A stretch of DNA of 64,000 nt from CAXMST01 sp963793415 (GCA_963793415.1 CAWCAC010000002.1:1860001-1924000), one strand, 5' to 3'. Counted from the stretch's first letter, positions 8,980 through 18,514 are shown. Notes: generated by a model not told the origin, from the letters alone. A program made the numbers and translations.

Positions 8980-10172
8980 GCGAGGCGGTCTGCCCCGAGT
9001 GCGGCCCGCGTGGGATTCTGCTCTCGCGGCTCGCCGGGCACATCGGCCGGGTAGTCGATCGCAGCGCAGGCCGCCGCGCGCGGGACCTGCTCGGTCTCGG
9101 CGACGACGAGCTGGCGGCAGCCGTGGCCGGGGAAGGAGTGGCCGCCGAGATGCTCGAGGACTCGCGCAGCCCGGAGGCATTGCGTGCGCTCGACCGCAGC
9201 CTCGAGGCGAACGGTTGCTGGATGCTGTGCCGCCACGACCGCGGCTGGCCGGAGGAGCTTGTCCGCCTCGGCGATGCCGAGCCGAAGGCGCTGTTCGGGC
9301 GCGGCGAGCCCGGCCTGCTCGCCGGGCTCGGCGGGTCCGGCGCCGGTGTGGGCGAGGAAGGCACGGCTCTCGTCGCCGCGCCGGCCGCGACGGTGGTCGG
9401 GGCGAGGCGTGCCGGTGCCTATGGGCGCGAGGTTGCGGAGGCACTCGGCTACGGGCTCGCCGCCGCCGGGGTGCGGGTGATCAGCGGACTCGCGCTCGGA
9501 ATCGACGGCGCCGTGCACGAGGGCTGCGTCCGCGCCGGCACGCCCGCCGTGGCGGTGCTGGCCGCCGGACCGGAGCGCCCGTATCCGCGCAGCGCCGCCC
9601 GTCTCTACCGCGAGCTGGTCGCGTCTGGTGGCACCGTCGTCTCGGAGCTGCCGCCGGGCACCGCCGTGCGGCGCTGGATGTTCCCGGCTCGCAACCGGAT
9701 CATGGCCGCCGCCGGCGAGATCACAGTCGTGGTCGAGGCGGCGGAGCGGTCGGGCTCGTTGATCACCGCCGAGATGGCGTCGGACTGCGGTCGCGCGGTG
9801 GGCGCGGTGCCGGGTCCCGTCAACACCTGGCGGTCATCGGGGACGAACTATCTGCTCGTCGACGGGGCGGTTCCGATCCGCGGAGCCGGGGACGTGCTCG
9901 AGCACCTGTTCGGTGCCGGCGGCTGGGCCGAGGCGGCGGGTCCACGACTCGAGAGACGGGAGCTCGTCGTTCTCGACGCGATCGAGTCGGGCGCGGCGTC
10001 GCAGGACGCGATCGCCACCGCCGCCGGGATCGGCGCTGCCGCCTGCGCCGCATCACTCGCGCGTCTCGAGCTCGCCGGCTACATCCAGGTCGACGTCGCC
10101 GGTCGCACGTCCCGGACCCTGCTGCGGCCGCCCGGGGTCACGGGAGGGCTCGCGAATACGATTGGGGGGTGA
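8973..10172 (+). CDS. dprA: DNA-processing protein DprA (Smf)
   Basis: Loads RecA on incoming single-stranded DNA. 399 aa from ATG 8973. The Rossmann core is clear: VVGARRAGAYG at 141-151, VISGLALGIDGAVHEG, the VLAAGPERPYPRS segment, SELPPGTAVRRWMFPARNRIMAA, SGSLITAEMA and AVPGPVNTWRSSGTNYLL. The C terminus (about 330-390) resembles the DprA winged helix. The N-terminal domain is poorly conserved and begins with a lone CPEC pair, which does not by itself make a zinc site. About 30 Gly/Ala-rich residues precede the core. The stop overlaps the GTG of thiD. Confidence 0.95.
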   Translation: MSGEAVCPECGPRGILLSRLAGHIGRVVDRSAGRRARDLLGLGDDELAAAVAGEGVAAEMLEDSRSPEALRALDRSLEANGCWMLCRHDRGWPEELVRLGDAEPKALFGRGEPGLLAGLGGSGAGVGEEGTALVAAPAATVVGARRAGAYGREVAEALGYGLAAAGVRVISGLALGIDGAVHEGCVRAGTPAVAVLAAGPERPYPRSAARLYRELVASGGTVVSELPPGTAVRRWMFPARNRIMAAAGEITVVVEAAERSGSLITAEMASDCGRAVGAVPGPVNTWRSSGTNYLLVDGAVPIRGAGDVLEHLFGAGGWAEAAGPRLERRELVVLDAIESGAASQDAIATAAGIGAAACAASLARLELAGYIQVDVAGRTSRTLLRPPGVTGGLANTIGG

Positions 10173-10984
10173 GCGACGAGGCGCAGCGGATTCCGGTGGT
10201 TCTCTCGATCGCCGGCTCCGACTCGGGGGGCGGCGCCGGGGTACAGGCCGACCTGAAGGCGTTCGCCGCGGCGGGCGTGCACGGCACCGTAGCGGTGACG
10301 GCGCTGACAGCTCAGAACACGGTCGGCGTCGAGCTGATCGAGGCGGTCTCGCCGGCGATGATCATCGCCCAGGTCCGGGCCGTGGTCGCTGACATCGGCG
10401 TCGATGCGGTCAAGGTCGGGATGCTCGGCGACGAGCCGACGATCGCGGCGGTCGCCGAGGCCCTCGACCTGGTCGGGGATGCGCCGGTCGTCGTCGACCC
10501 GGTGATGGTCTCCGAGAGCGGCTCGGTGCTGCTCGAGACGGCGGCCCGCAGCGCGCTCGTCGAGCAGATCGTGCCGCGCGCGTCGGTGCTGACGCCGAAC
10601 CTCGCCGAAGCGAGGGAGCTGGCCGGAGCGGGGGAGGGGGCGAGGCCCGTCGAGCTTGCCCGCGCGATCCTCGAGCTCGGGCCGGCCGCGGTGATCGTCA
10701 CCGGCGGCCACGGCGATGGAGTCGACCTCCTGCTCGAGGCCCGTCCGGGTGCGGTGCCTGTAGAGATCCCGGGCGAGCTCCACCCCGACGGCGCCGCCCA
10801 CGGCTCCGGCTGCACGCATTCCTCGACGCTCGCGGCGCAGCTCGCCCACGGCCTGCCGCTCGCGAAGGCTGCGGCGGAGTCCCGGGTCGTCGCCTCACGC
10901 GCGGTGCGGGACGGACTGCGCGGAATCGGCGCCGGGCCCGGGCCGGTCGATGTCCTCGGCGTCTCGCGTCGCGGCGGCGGTTGA
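10169..10984 (+). CDS. thiD: Hydroxymethylpyrimidine/phosphomethylpyrimidine kinase
   Basis: Phosphorylates HMP and HMP-P for thiamine biosynthesis; ribokinase fold, 271 aa from GTG 10169, which overlaps the dprA stop. Motifs: IAGSDSGGGAGVQADLKAF near the N terminus (HMP binding), VKVGMLG, VVDPVM, LTPNLAEA and the ATP-site anion hole HGSGCTHSS. No other thiamine gene is near and no TPP riboswitch is seen upstream, so coupling to dprA appears positional. Confidence 0.94.
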   Translation: MSDEAQRIPVVLSIAGSDSGGGAGVQADLKAFAAAGVHGTVAVTALTAQNTVGVELIEAVSPAMIIAQVRAVVADIGVDAVKVGMLGDEPTIAAVAEALDLVGDAPVVVDPVMVSESGSVLLETAARSALVEQIVPRASVLTPNLAEARELAGAGEGARPVELARAILELGPAAVIVTGGHGDGVDLLLEARPGAVPVEIPGELHPDGAAHGSGCTHSSTLAAQLAHGLPLAKAAAESRVVASRAVRDGLRGIGAGPGPVDVLGVSRRGGG

Positions 10985-11038
10985 CGGTGGCCGGCCCCCG
11001 AACGGGCGTGGCGACCGCCCCTTGACATAATCGATCGG

Positions 11039-11281
11039 GTGAAGCTCGTCCGGATGAGAGCGGGGCATGGTGATCAGCTGATCGCCGAGGGAGACCCGGA
11101 GGTCGAGGACGAGGAGCGCGAGCTGATCGAGGCCTTCCGCCGCCAGCTCGACGAGGGGCTCTGGGCAGCCGTGCCGACAGGCGACACCGGGCGTCGCGAG
11201 GCGGTGCTGGTGCGCGACTTCGCCGATGTACCGCGTGACGCCGAGCGCGTGATCTTCTTCCCGCAGGCGGCCGGGGGCTGA
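11039..11281 (+). CDS. Small acidic protein of unknown function
   Basis: 80 aa from GTG 11039. It is acidic overall (pairs such as DPEVEDEERELIE) and has no membrane segment or known motif. A helix (ELIEAFRRQLDEGL) is followed by short strands (EAVLVRDF, ERVIFF). It ends 1 base before the next gene and probably forms an operon with it. Not recognised. Confidence 0.6.
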   Translation: MKLVRMRAGHGDQLIAEGDPEVEDEERELIEAFRRQLDEGLWAAVPTGDTGRREAVLVRDFADVPRDAERVIFFPQAAGG

Positions 11282-11282
11282 G

Positions 11283-11849
11283 ATGCCGGGTCCGATGAGC
11301 CGCGCCCTCTATCGCTGGCGTCTGGCCCGGGACAGGCGCGCCCGCCGCCGCCGCTCCCGCGGGCTCGCGATTGGACGCAAGATCACCCCCGAGGAGCGTC
11401 TTGCCGAGGAGCGGGCCGAGGACCTGCTCGGATCAGTCGTCGGTGCCGAGGGCCTCGCGACCTACCGGGCGCTCGGGTTCCTGCACTCGTTCGGCAGCCC
11501 CGAGGGCGACGGTCTGCCGGGCTACGGCTACCTGATCTATCCGCACCGCCCAATCGTCAGCTTCGACACCCGCACGGGCAAGCTGCTGAACGAGCTCTGT
11601 GTCCGCTTCCCCGACAGGGACACCGACGGCGAGCCGAGGCGGCTCCCCGACGCCGACGACGTGCTCGCCAAGTGGCTGGCGTTGCGCGGCGACGAGCTCG
11701 GTCTGCTGGCCGAGGCCAACATCGACCGTCCCGGCACCCAGATCGATCCCGAGCAAGCGCGACGGGACCTCGTCCGCCTGCAGGAGTGGGTCGGCTTCTC
11801 GGGTACCGGCACCTCGGGCACCTCGGGCGGCTCGAAGACCGCCACCTGA
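11283..11849 (+). CDS. Conserved-looking protein of unknown function
   Basis: 188 aa from ATG 11283. The first 35 residues are extremely Arg-rich, which suggests RNA or DNA contact or membrane association through charge. The middle contains Tyr/Gly-rich strands (GLPGYGYLIYPHRPIVSFDT) and the C terminus ends in a Gly/Ser/Thr-rich tail. No family recognised. It is 34 bases upstream of ilvD. Confidence 0.6.
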   Translation: MPGPMSRALYRWRLARDRRARRRRSRGLAIGRKITPEERLAEERAEDLLGSVVGAEGLATYRALGFLHSFGSPEGDGLPGYGYLIYPHRPIVSFDTRTGKLLNELCVRFPDRDTDGEPRRLPDADDVLAKWLALRGDELGLLAEANIDRPGTQIDPEQARRDLVRLQEWVGFSGTGTSGTSGGSKTAT

Positions 11850-11883
11850 CCAGCGGCGGGCTCTCCGTAGACTGCTCGCACCC

Positions 11884-13582
11884 ATGAGCAGCGAGAGCAA
11901 CGGCACCAAGACCGCCCTTCCACGTCCCCGTTCATCCGCCGTCTTCGACGGCCCCGATCGCGCCGCCGCCCGCGCCTACATGAAGGGGATCGGCTTCGAC
12001 GACGACGCCCTGAAACGGCCGACGATCGGCATCGCCAACACCTGGATCGAGGCGATGCCCTGCAACTTCCACCTGCGCGGGCTTGCCGAGCACATCAAGG
12101 ACGGTGTTCGCAAGGCGGGCGGGACGCCGATGGAGTTCAACACGATTGCGATCTCGGACGGGATCACGATGGGCACCAAGGGCATGAAGAGCTCGCTGGT
12201 CAGCCGCGAGGTGATCGCCGACTCGATCGAGCTGACAGCGCGCGGCTACCAGTTCGATGCCGTGATCGCCCTCTCCGCCTGCGACAAGACGATCCCCGGC
12301 TGCGTGATGGCCCTGGCTCGCCTCGACATCCCCTCGGTGATGCTCTACGGCGGTTCGATCGCGCCCGGCCGCTACCACGGCCGCGACGTCACGATCCTCG
12401 ACGTCTTCGAGGCCGTCGGCGCCCACAACGCGGGCAAGATGACCGACGAGGAGCTGGCCGAGCTCGAGGACGTCGCCAGCCCCGGAGCCGGCGCCTGCGG
12501 CGCCCAGTTCACAGCGAACACGATGGCCTGCGCGTTCGAGGCGCTCGGGATCTCCGCCGGCGGCTCAGCGATGGTCCCGGCCGAGGACGAGGAGAAGGCG
12601 ACCGTGGCCGAGAAGATCGGTGAGCTGGTCATGAACGTGCTCGCCGAGGACCTGCGCCCGAGCCGGATCATCACCAAGGAGTCGCTCGAGAACGCGATCG
12701 CGACGATCTGCGCCTCCGGCGGCTCGACCAACGGCGTCCTGCACCTGCTCGCGGTCGCCCGGGAGGCGGGGATCCCGCTCGAGATGGCCGACTTCGAGCG
12801 GATCTCGCGGCAGACGCCGCTGTTCGCCGATCTCAAGCCGGGCGGCCGCTACGTCGCCACCGACCTCTACCGCGCCGGCGGCGTGCCGCTGATCCTGAGC
12901 CGTCTCTCGGAGGCCGGGCTCCTGCATCGCGACGAGATCACCGTCAGCGGCCGCACGATCGGCGAGGAGGCCGACCTCGTAACCGAGAAGCCCGGCCAGG
13001 ACGTGGTCCGGCCGGTCGACGACCCGGTCAAGGCCCAGGGTGGGCTCGCGATCCTGCACGGCAACCTCGCCCCCGAGGGCGGCCGTCGTCAAGCTCGCCG
13101 GCACCGAGCGCACCGGCCAGAGCGGGCCCGCGCGCGTCTTCGAGAACGAGGAGGACTGCTTCGCGGCCGTCAAGGCGGACGAGATCAAGCCCGGCGACAT
13201 CGTCGTGATCCGCAACGAGGGCCCGACCGGCGGCCCCGGCATGCGCGAGATGCTCGCCGTCACTGCGGCGATCGTCGGCGCCGGCCACGGCGAGGACGTC
13301 GCCCTGCTCACCGACGGCCGCTTCTCCGGCGCGACCCGCGGGATGATGATCGGCCACGTCGCCCCCGAGGCCGTCAAGGGCGGCCCGATCGCCGCGATCC
13401 GCGAGGGCGACACGATCAAGATCGACATCGCCGCGCGGACGATCGATGTCGAGCTCTCCGACGAGGAGATCGCCGAACGCGTCGCCGCCTACGAGCCGCC
13501 GGAGCCGATGTTCGCCTCGGGCGTGATGAAGAAGTACGCCGACTCCGTCTCCAGCGCCTCACACGGCGCGATCACGGGCTAG
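11884..13582 (+). CDS. ilvD: Dihydroxy-acid dehydratase, interrupted by an apparent +1 frameshift
   Basis: Fe-S dehydratase for branched-chain amino acid synthesis. The N-terminal frame runs from ATG 11884 and shows IANTWIEAMPCN, ALSACDKTIPGC, GACGAQFTANTM and CASGGSTNG (cluster cysteines). At LHGNLAPEG the frame should continue as AVVKLAGTE, but an extra G at about 13080-13082 moves that sequence to the next frame, where it runs to the TAG at 13580-13582 with NEGPTGGPGMREM, TDGRFSGATRG and HVAPEA. Without the extra base the protein is about 565 aa, the normal length. It is a recent frameshift or an assembly error, since both halves are well conserved. Confidence 0.9.
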
Positions 13583-14058
13583 TCGCCGGCTGGGCCGAGG
13601 TCGGCGACCTCGTCGCCGACGCTGATCGCGCCGCCGGCGACGATCGCGGCGCGCAGGCCGCCACGATCGACGAGCGCCCGCAGCACGCCGGGCCGGGTCA
13701 GCTTCTGCAGGTAGTCGCAGGGGTCGGCGAGCTCGACGCCGACGCACTCCGCCTCGCCGACGCGGAAGCGGCGGCCGACAAGCGCGTTGAGGTCGATGCC
13801 CCGGGTCAGCAGGTTGCGCCTCGACTCCGCGTGGGTCAGCTCGAGGCCGTCCACGTTGACCCCCTCGATCGTCTCCGCCTCGATCAGGGTCAGCGCATCG
13901 GGTCTGCGCATCGGGTCGGAGAAATGCCCCGCCTCCTCCGCGTAACGATCGCCGGCGAGGCCCTTGCCCGTGATCGCCTCGACCTCGGCGACCGTGCTCA
14001 GCGCCTGCCCTTCCGCAGGCGCGATCGCGATCGCCTCGACGATGCCGGGCCCGGTCAC
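13579..14058 (-). CDS. MOSC-domain protein
   Basis: 159 aa. The beta-strand-rich domain with TGKGLAGDRY near residue 30, LTLIEAETI, ESRRNLLTRGIDLN, the VGEAECVGVELADPC strand with its conserved Cys, and PGVLRALVDRGGLRA matches stand-alone MOSC proteins, relatives of the molybdenum-cofactor sulfurase C-terminal domain. Such proteins handle sulfur or Moco; the substrate is unknown. The gene ends inside the ilvD stop (4-base convergent overlap) and its ATG overlaps the stop of the upstream hydrolase. Confidence 0.85.
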   Translation of the reverse strand: MTGPGIVEAIAIAPAEGQALSTVAEVEAITGKGLAGDRYAEEAGHFSDPMRRPDALTLIEAETIEGVNVDGLELTHAESRRNLLTRGIDLNALVGRRFRVGEAECVGVELADPCDYLQKLTRPGVLRALVDRGGLRAAIVAGGAISVGDEVADLGPAGD

Positions 14059-15116
14059 TTCTCACCCTCCGGCGTCGCGATGTCGGCGAAACGGGCGACG
14101 GCGCGGTTGAAGCGGACGGGACGCTCGGCCATCGGCACGTGGCCGCAGTCGTCGAAGATCTGCAGCTCGCAGTCGCTGATCCGATCGCGGTAGCCGGGCG
14201 CGTCGGAGGCGGGGACGACGAGGTCGTCACGGCCCCAGATGATCAGCGTCGAAATCGCGATCTCCTCGAGTCGGTCGAGGAAGTCGTAGCCGGTCAGGCT
14301 CGCGACCGAGGGCAGAAAGCCGGGCCGGCCGACGCCGTGGACCGAGAACTCGAAGAGCAGCTCGCGCCGGATTCGCTGCGGGTGGCGGAAGACGCCCTGG
14401 AAGGCGACCTGGCGTAGGCCGGGGCGGCGCAGCCCGGCCTCGTTCAGGTTCTGAGTGAGCGGGTTGAGCAAGTGCAGCATCCGGGCGCCGGCGACAACCG
14501 GGCCGCGCTTCATCTCGGCGTGGCTGATGCCGGCGGCGGAGACGAGCACGAGCCGATCGATCCAGGCGGGCATCGCGATCGCAGTCTCGGCCGCGATGAA
14601 GCCGCCGAGCGAGTTGCCGACGAGGACTACGTCGGAGAGGCCGAGCGCGGCGCAGAAGCCGTTGAGCAGACGTCCGTAGGCGGGGACGGTGATCTCCCAG
14701 GGCGGCATCGGGCTCGACCCGAACCCGGGCAGATCGAGGGCGATCGCCCGGCGTCCGGCGGCGGCGAAGAAGGGCATGTTCTCGAGCCAGTTCTGCCAGC
14801 TGCCGCCGAGCCCGTGCACGAACAGGATCGGCGGGCCGCTGCCGATCTCGGCGTAGGTGAGGGGCGACCCCTCGATCTCGATCGTGCGCACGTGCTCGCG
14901 CCAGTCGATACGCAGCCAGTCGGGATCGTCATCGCCGTATGGGTCGGGGCCGTCGGCGGGGGTCGGGGCCGGCCGCTCGATCTTCCGGTAAGGGTAGGTG
15001 ACCGCGCGCGGGCCGAGGTCGGGAACAGCGCCGGCCTCGACCGTGGCGTCGACCACGTCGCGGAGCTCTTCCGCGGGCGCGGCGGGAGTGCCCGGCGTGG
15101 CATCGCGTCCGTCCAT
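14055..15116 (-). CDS. Alpha/beta hydrolase
   Basis: 353 aa starting at 15116; upstream in-frame ATGs add Arg/Ser-rich sequence that overlaps the divergent gene. About 100 N-terminal residues are Pro/Asp-rich and probably flexible. The hydrolase core shows FVHGLGGSWQNW (oxyanion loop), the nucleophile elbow GNSLGG, the acid in IIWGRDDLVVP and the His in DDCGHVPMAERP. It is coupled to the MOSC gene by a 4-base overlap. The substrate is not predictable. Confidence 0.85.
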   Translation of the reverse strand: MDGRDATPGTPAAPAEELRDVVDATVEAGAVPDLGPRAVTYPYRKIERPAPTPADGPDPYGDDDPDWLRIDWREHVRTIEIEGSPLTYAEIGSGPPILFVHGLGGSWQNWLENMPFFAAAGRRAIALDLPGFGSSPMPPWEITVPAYGRLLNGFCAALGLSDVVLVGNSLGGFIAAETAIAMPAWIDRLVLVSAAGISHAEMKRGPVVAGARMLHLLNPLTQNLNEAGLRRPGLRQVAFQGVFRHPQRIRRELLFEFSVHGVGRPGFLPSVASLTGYDFLDRLEEIAISTLIIWGRDDLVVPASDAPGYRDRISDCELQIFDDCGHVPMAERPVRFNRAVARFADIATPEGEK

Positions 15117-15207
15117 GGGGCCGGATCCTAGATGCAGCGGGGTGACTGCCCTCTCTGAGGTCCGAGCCGGAGTGCGAGAATCCCGCCTCCGACCGCGCCT
15201 CGAAGCC

Positions 15208-16314
15208 ATGGACGAGCACCTCGACACCAACGAACAGGAGCCGGAGCAGCAGCTCACCCCGCGGACCCCGGGCGCCCGCCGGGTGCTGCTGACCGGCCTT
15301 GCGACCTACTGGGGGGGCAAGCTCGCGCAGACGCTGGAGGCGGACCCCGCGATCGAGGCGATCGTCGGCGTTGACTCCGAGGAGCCGACCAGGGAGCTCG
15401 GCCGGACCGAGTTCGTCCGCGTCGGCAACCAGCACGCGCTGATCAACCGGATCGTCAGGGCGGCGCGGATCGACACCGTGATCGACACGCGGCTGGTCGT
15501 CGACTCGATCACGCGCTCGCGACCGGAGACGCACGAGAACAACGTGATCGGGACGATGAACATCCTCGCAGGCTGCACCGGCTCCGATTCGCCGGTCCGC
15601 AAGCTGATCTACAAGTCCTCGGCCCACTACTACGGCTGCGAGCAGGACGACCCCGCCTTCTTCACCGAGCGGATGCCGCGCCCGCACCCGCCGCGGACGG
15701 CGATCGAGCGCGACATCGTCGAGGCGGAGGCGGCCGTCGCCGATCACGCCCGCAAGCACCCCGACGTCACGGTCACGGTGCTGCGCTTCGCCAATGTCCT
15801 CGGGCCCGAGGTGCGGACCTCGCACACGCGGCTGTTCGACCTGCCCGCGGTGCCGATGGTGCTCGGCTTCGATCCCCGCTACCAGTTCGTCCACCAGGAC
15901 GACGTCGTCCGGGCGTTGGCGCATGGGACCGCAAACGACCTGCACGGGATCTTCAACGTCGCCGCCGACGGCGTGCTGGCGATGAGCGAGGTGATCTCGC
16001 TGCTCGGCAGGCGCCCGGCGCCGGTCCTGCCGCCGTACGGGACCCGCCTCGCGGGCCTGCCGCTGCGTGCGGCCGGAGTCCGGATCCCGGACGAGATGCT
16101 CGCCCAGATGCGCTTCGGCCGCGCCCTCGACAACCGCCTCTACAAGGCGACCGGGTTCGCCTACGACTTCACCACACGCGAGACCGTGCAGAGGCTGGCT
16201 GCCCATCAGCGTCTGCATCCGGTGCTTCGCGACGGCGAGGGCGGGTACCGCTACGAGCGTGAGGTCGAGGAGTTCCTACGTCGCAGCCCGCTCGTCGAGC
16301 GCCCGGAGAAGTGA
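15208..16314 (+). CDS. NAD-dependent epimerase/dehydratase-like protein
   Basis: 368 aa from ATG 15208. Extended SDR fold: RVLLTGLATYWGGKLAQTLE is an altered nucleotide-binding loop (the usual GxxGxxG is not intact), followed by a VVDSITRSRPETHENNVIGTMNIL segment, a KLIYKSSAHYYG region and LRFANVLGP. The canonical YxxxK catalytic pair is not obvious; Tyr residues in SAHYYG sit near its position. Actinobacteria encode similar atypical epimerase-like proteins of unknown substrate. It is divergent from the hydrolase (91 bases). Confidence 0.75.
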   Translation: MDEHLDTNEQEPEQQLTPRTPGARRVLLTGLATYWGGKLAQTLEADPAIEAIVGVDSEEPTRELGRTEFVRVGNQHALINRIVRAARIDTVIDTRLVVDSITRSRPETHENNVIGTMNILAGCTGSDSPVRKLIYKSSAHYYGCEQDDPAFFTERMPRPHPPRTAIERDIVEAEAAVADHARKHPDVTVTVLRFANVLGPEVRTSHTRLFDLPAVPMVLGFDPRYQFVHQDDVVRALAHGTANDLHGIFNVAADGVLAMSEVISLLGRRPAPVLPPYGTRLAGLPLRAAGVRIPDEMLAQMRFGRALDNRLYKATGFAYDFTTRETVQRLAAHQRLHPVLRDGEGGYRYEREVEEFLRRSPLVERPEK

Positions 16315-16362
16315 TCCGTTTGCAGCCGATTCGCGCAATACGGGTTGCATGTCCGTCGCGAT

Positions 16363-16392
16363 TTGGTGTTTTCGGGGGGCGGCTCCTACACT
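16363..16392 (+). promoter_or_regulatory. Candidate sigma-70-type promoter for the L,D-transpeptidase gene
   Basis: TTGGTG (16363-16368) and TACACT (16387-16392) with an 18-base spacer, 75 bases before the ATG. The -10 lies in the loop of a GC-rich inverted repeat (GGCTC with GAGCC), so a hairpin forms over it. Confidence 0.4.
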
Positions 16393-16466
16393 GAGCCCCC
16401 GCGGCTGTGGAGTCGCAGCGTGATCGGGCACGCACGCCCACTCACCACCGTTCGAATTTCTCGCTA

Positions 16467-17501
16467 ATGGGTCGGAAGCTTCAGATATCCCTCGTCGTGA
16501 TCGTCCTCGTGGCGATCTCCGGCGCGTTCCTCGTCTACTTCTGGGACAAGTCCTACAAGGACGAGATCGCCGAGGGCGTGACGATCGGGGGCGTCCAGGT
16601 TGGCGGCCTCGACGCCGATGCCGCCGCGGCCCAGCTGCGCGCGAACCTCGTCACACCGCTCGACAAGGACGTCGTCGTCCGCTACGGCGAGGAGAAGTAC
16701 AAGCTCGACGCCGACGAGCTCGACGTCGACACCGACATCAACCGGATGGTCGACGAGGCGCTCGCCGAGTCTCAGGAAGGGGGGATCCTCTCCCGCACCT
16801 GGCGCCGGGTCAGCGGCGAGGAGGTCGACCTCCAGATCGAGCCGAAGATCAAGTACGACGAGGGCAGCGTCAACGACTTCATTGCCGGCGTCGAGGAGAA
16901 CATCGACCAGGAGCCGCAGGACGCAAGCGTCGAGCCGACCCCGACATCGCTCGAGCCGGTCCCGGCCCAGCCCGGGATCAAGGTCGACGAGGACAAGCTC
17001 CGCAAATCGGTCGAGGCGGCGCTCGGAAGTCCCGTCGACCGCAAGGTCAAGGCCGACGTCGAGAAGGTCGAGCCCGAGGTCACCACCGCAGACCTGGCGA
17101 CGCAGTACCCGACCTACATCGTCGTCGACCGCAGCAACTTCCAGCTCAAGCTCTACAGGGACTTGAAGCTCGAGAAGACCTACACGGTCGCGATCGGCGC
17201 CGTCGGTTACGACACGCCGACGGGCCTGTATTCGATCCAGGACAAGCAGGTCGATCCGGTCTGGAACGTGCCCGACTCCGACTGGGCCGGCGACCTGGCG
17301 GGAACCACGGTGCCGCCGGGCCCCGAGAACCCGCTCAAGGCGCGCTGGATGGGCATCTACAACGGTGCCGGCATCCACGGCACCAGCGACGTCGGCTCGC
17401 TCGGCAGCGCCGCCTCGCACGGCTGCGTGCGGATGGACATCCCCGACGTGATCGATCTCTACGACCGCGTCGATGTCGGCACCCCGATCTACATCAGCTG
17501 A
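16467..17501 (+). CDS. L,D-transpeptidase (YkuD) with N-terminal membrane anchor
   Basis: Makes 3-3 cross-links in, or attaches proteins to, peptidoglycan. 344 aa from ATG 16467. A membrane anchor spans about residues 6-25. A PG-binding-4-like region (ITIGGVQVGGLDADAAAAQL and a second repeat) covers about 35-210. The YkuD domain (about 215-344) ends with the catalytic HGTSDVGSLGSAASHGCVRM, in which His, Ser-His-Gly-Cys and Arg are all present. The mature part faces the cell wall. It has its own candidate promoter. Confidence 0.93.
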   Translation: MGRKLQISLVVIVLVAISGAFLVYFWDKSYKDEIAEGVTIGGVQVGGLDADAAAAQLRANLVTPLDKDVVVRYGEEKYKLDADELDVDTDINRMVDEALAESQEGGILSRTWRRVSGEEVDLQIEPKIKYDEGSVNDFIAGVEENIDQEPQDASVEPTPTSLEPVPAQPGIKVDEDKLRKSVEAALGSPVDRKVKADVEKVEPEVTTADLATQYPTYIVVDRSNFQLKLYRDLKLEKTYTVAIGAVGYDTPTGLYSIQDKQVDPVWNVPDSDWAGDLAGTTVPPGPENPLKARWMGIYNGAGIHGTSDVGSLGSAASHGCVRMDIPDVIDLYDRVDVGTPIYIS

Positions 17502-17569
17502 CTCCGCGGGCGCTCGGTCAGGCGCCTGCAGGAGCAGGGCGCCAGGCGCCTCCGGCGAAACCTGCGGTG

Positions 17570-18514
17570 ATGAGCACCGAGACGATTCCCGAGCAGGCGG
17601 CCGGCCCCGGGCCGCGCGATCTCAGGCCGGCCTGGGAGGCGGCGTTGCTCGGCTTCGACTCGGACATGCGCACGCGGCGTTTGTCCGAGCACACGCGGCG
17701 CGCGTACGCCAACGACGCCGGCGAGCTTGCCGCCTGGGCCGACGGGCGCGACCTGGCACCGGAGCAGATCGGCTACCGAGCCCTGCGCGGCTTCGCGGCC
17801 GAGCTCGGCTCGCGCGAGCTCAACCGCTCGACCGTCGGCCGCAAGCTCGCCGCGGTACGGGCCCTGTTCGACCACCTGCACCGCCGCGGGCAGGTAAGCC
17901 AGAACCCCGCTGAACTGCTCCCGAATCCGCGCAGCGAGTCGCGCCTGCCGCACGTCCTCTCCGCCGACGAGATGCGGCAGCTGCTCGAGCGGATCCCGAT
18001 GAGCACGGCGCTCGAGGCCCGCGACCGGGCGATGCTCGAGATCGCCTACTCGTGCGGGCTGCGCTGCTCGGAGATGGTCGGCCTCGACGTCGAGAGCGCC
18101 GATTTCGAGGGCGAGACGCTGCGGGTCATGGGCAAGGGCGGCAAGGAGCGGGTCGTGCCGCTCGGCGAGCCGGCCCAGCAGGCGCTCGGCCGCTATCTCG
18201 AGCGCTGGCGCCCGGCGCTGGTCGCCGACCCGGACGAGCGGGCGCTGCTGCTCTCGAAGAGCGGCAGGCGCCTGTCGCCATCCGACGTCACCCGCCGCCT
18301 CAGCCGCTGGGTTCACGAGGCGGCGATCGCCGGCCGCGTCTCACCGCATGCGCTGCGGCATTCCTTCGCCACCCACATGCTCGAGGGGGGCGCCGATCTG
18401 CGCGCGATCCAGGAGCTGCTCGGGCATGCCAGCGTCTCGACGACGCAGGTCTACACGCGGGTCGAGCCGGGCCGGCTGCGGCGGGCATATGGGGAGGCGC
18501 ATCCGCGGGCATGA
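17570..18514 (+). CDS. xerC: Tyrosine recombinase XerC/XerD
   Basis: Resolves chromosome dimers at dif. 314 aa from ATG 17570 (GTG 17567 is adjacent). The SAM-like N-terminal domain covers about 22-115 and the catalytic domain about 125-305. The catalytic set is complete: Arg165 in CGLRCSE, Lys in GKGGKER, His260 and Arg263 in HALRHSFATH, His286 in LGHASVS and Tyr295 in QVYT. XerC and XerD cannot be separated with confidence from sequence alone. Location next to a WhiG-type sigma gene matches Streptomyces-like gene order, so this is chromosomal and not phage. Confidence 0.93.
   Translation: MSTETIPEQAAGPGPRDLRPAWEAALLGFDSDMRTRRLSEHTRRAYANDAGELAAWADGRDLAPEQIGYRALRGFAAELGSRELNRSTVGRKLAAVRALFDHLHRRGQVSQNPAELLPNPRSESRLPHVLSADEMRQLLERIPMSTALEARDRAMLEIAYSCGLRCSEMVGLDVESADFEGETLRVMGKGGKERVVPLGEPAQQALGRYLERWRPALVADPDERALLLSKSGRRLSPSDVTRRLSRWVHEAAIAGRVSPHALRHSFATHMLEGGADLRAIQELLGHASVSTTQVYTRVEPGRLRRAYGEAHPRA

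Noticed and set aside
8976..9080. Zinc finger at the DprA N terminus (CPEC)
   Set aside because: Only one cysteine pair is present close by; a second pair with suitable spacing is missing.
11020..11045. TTGACA before the 80-aa protein gene as a -35 box
   Set aside because: No -10 at 15-19 bases; the start codon lies where the -10 should be.
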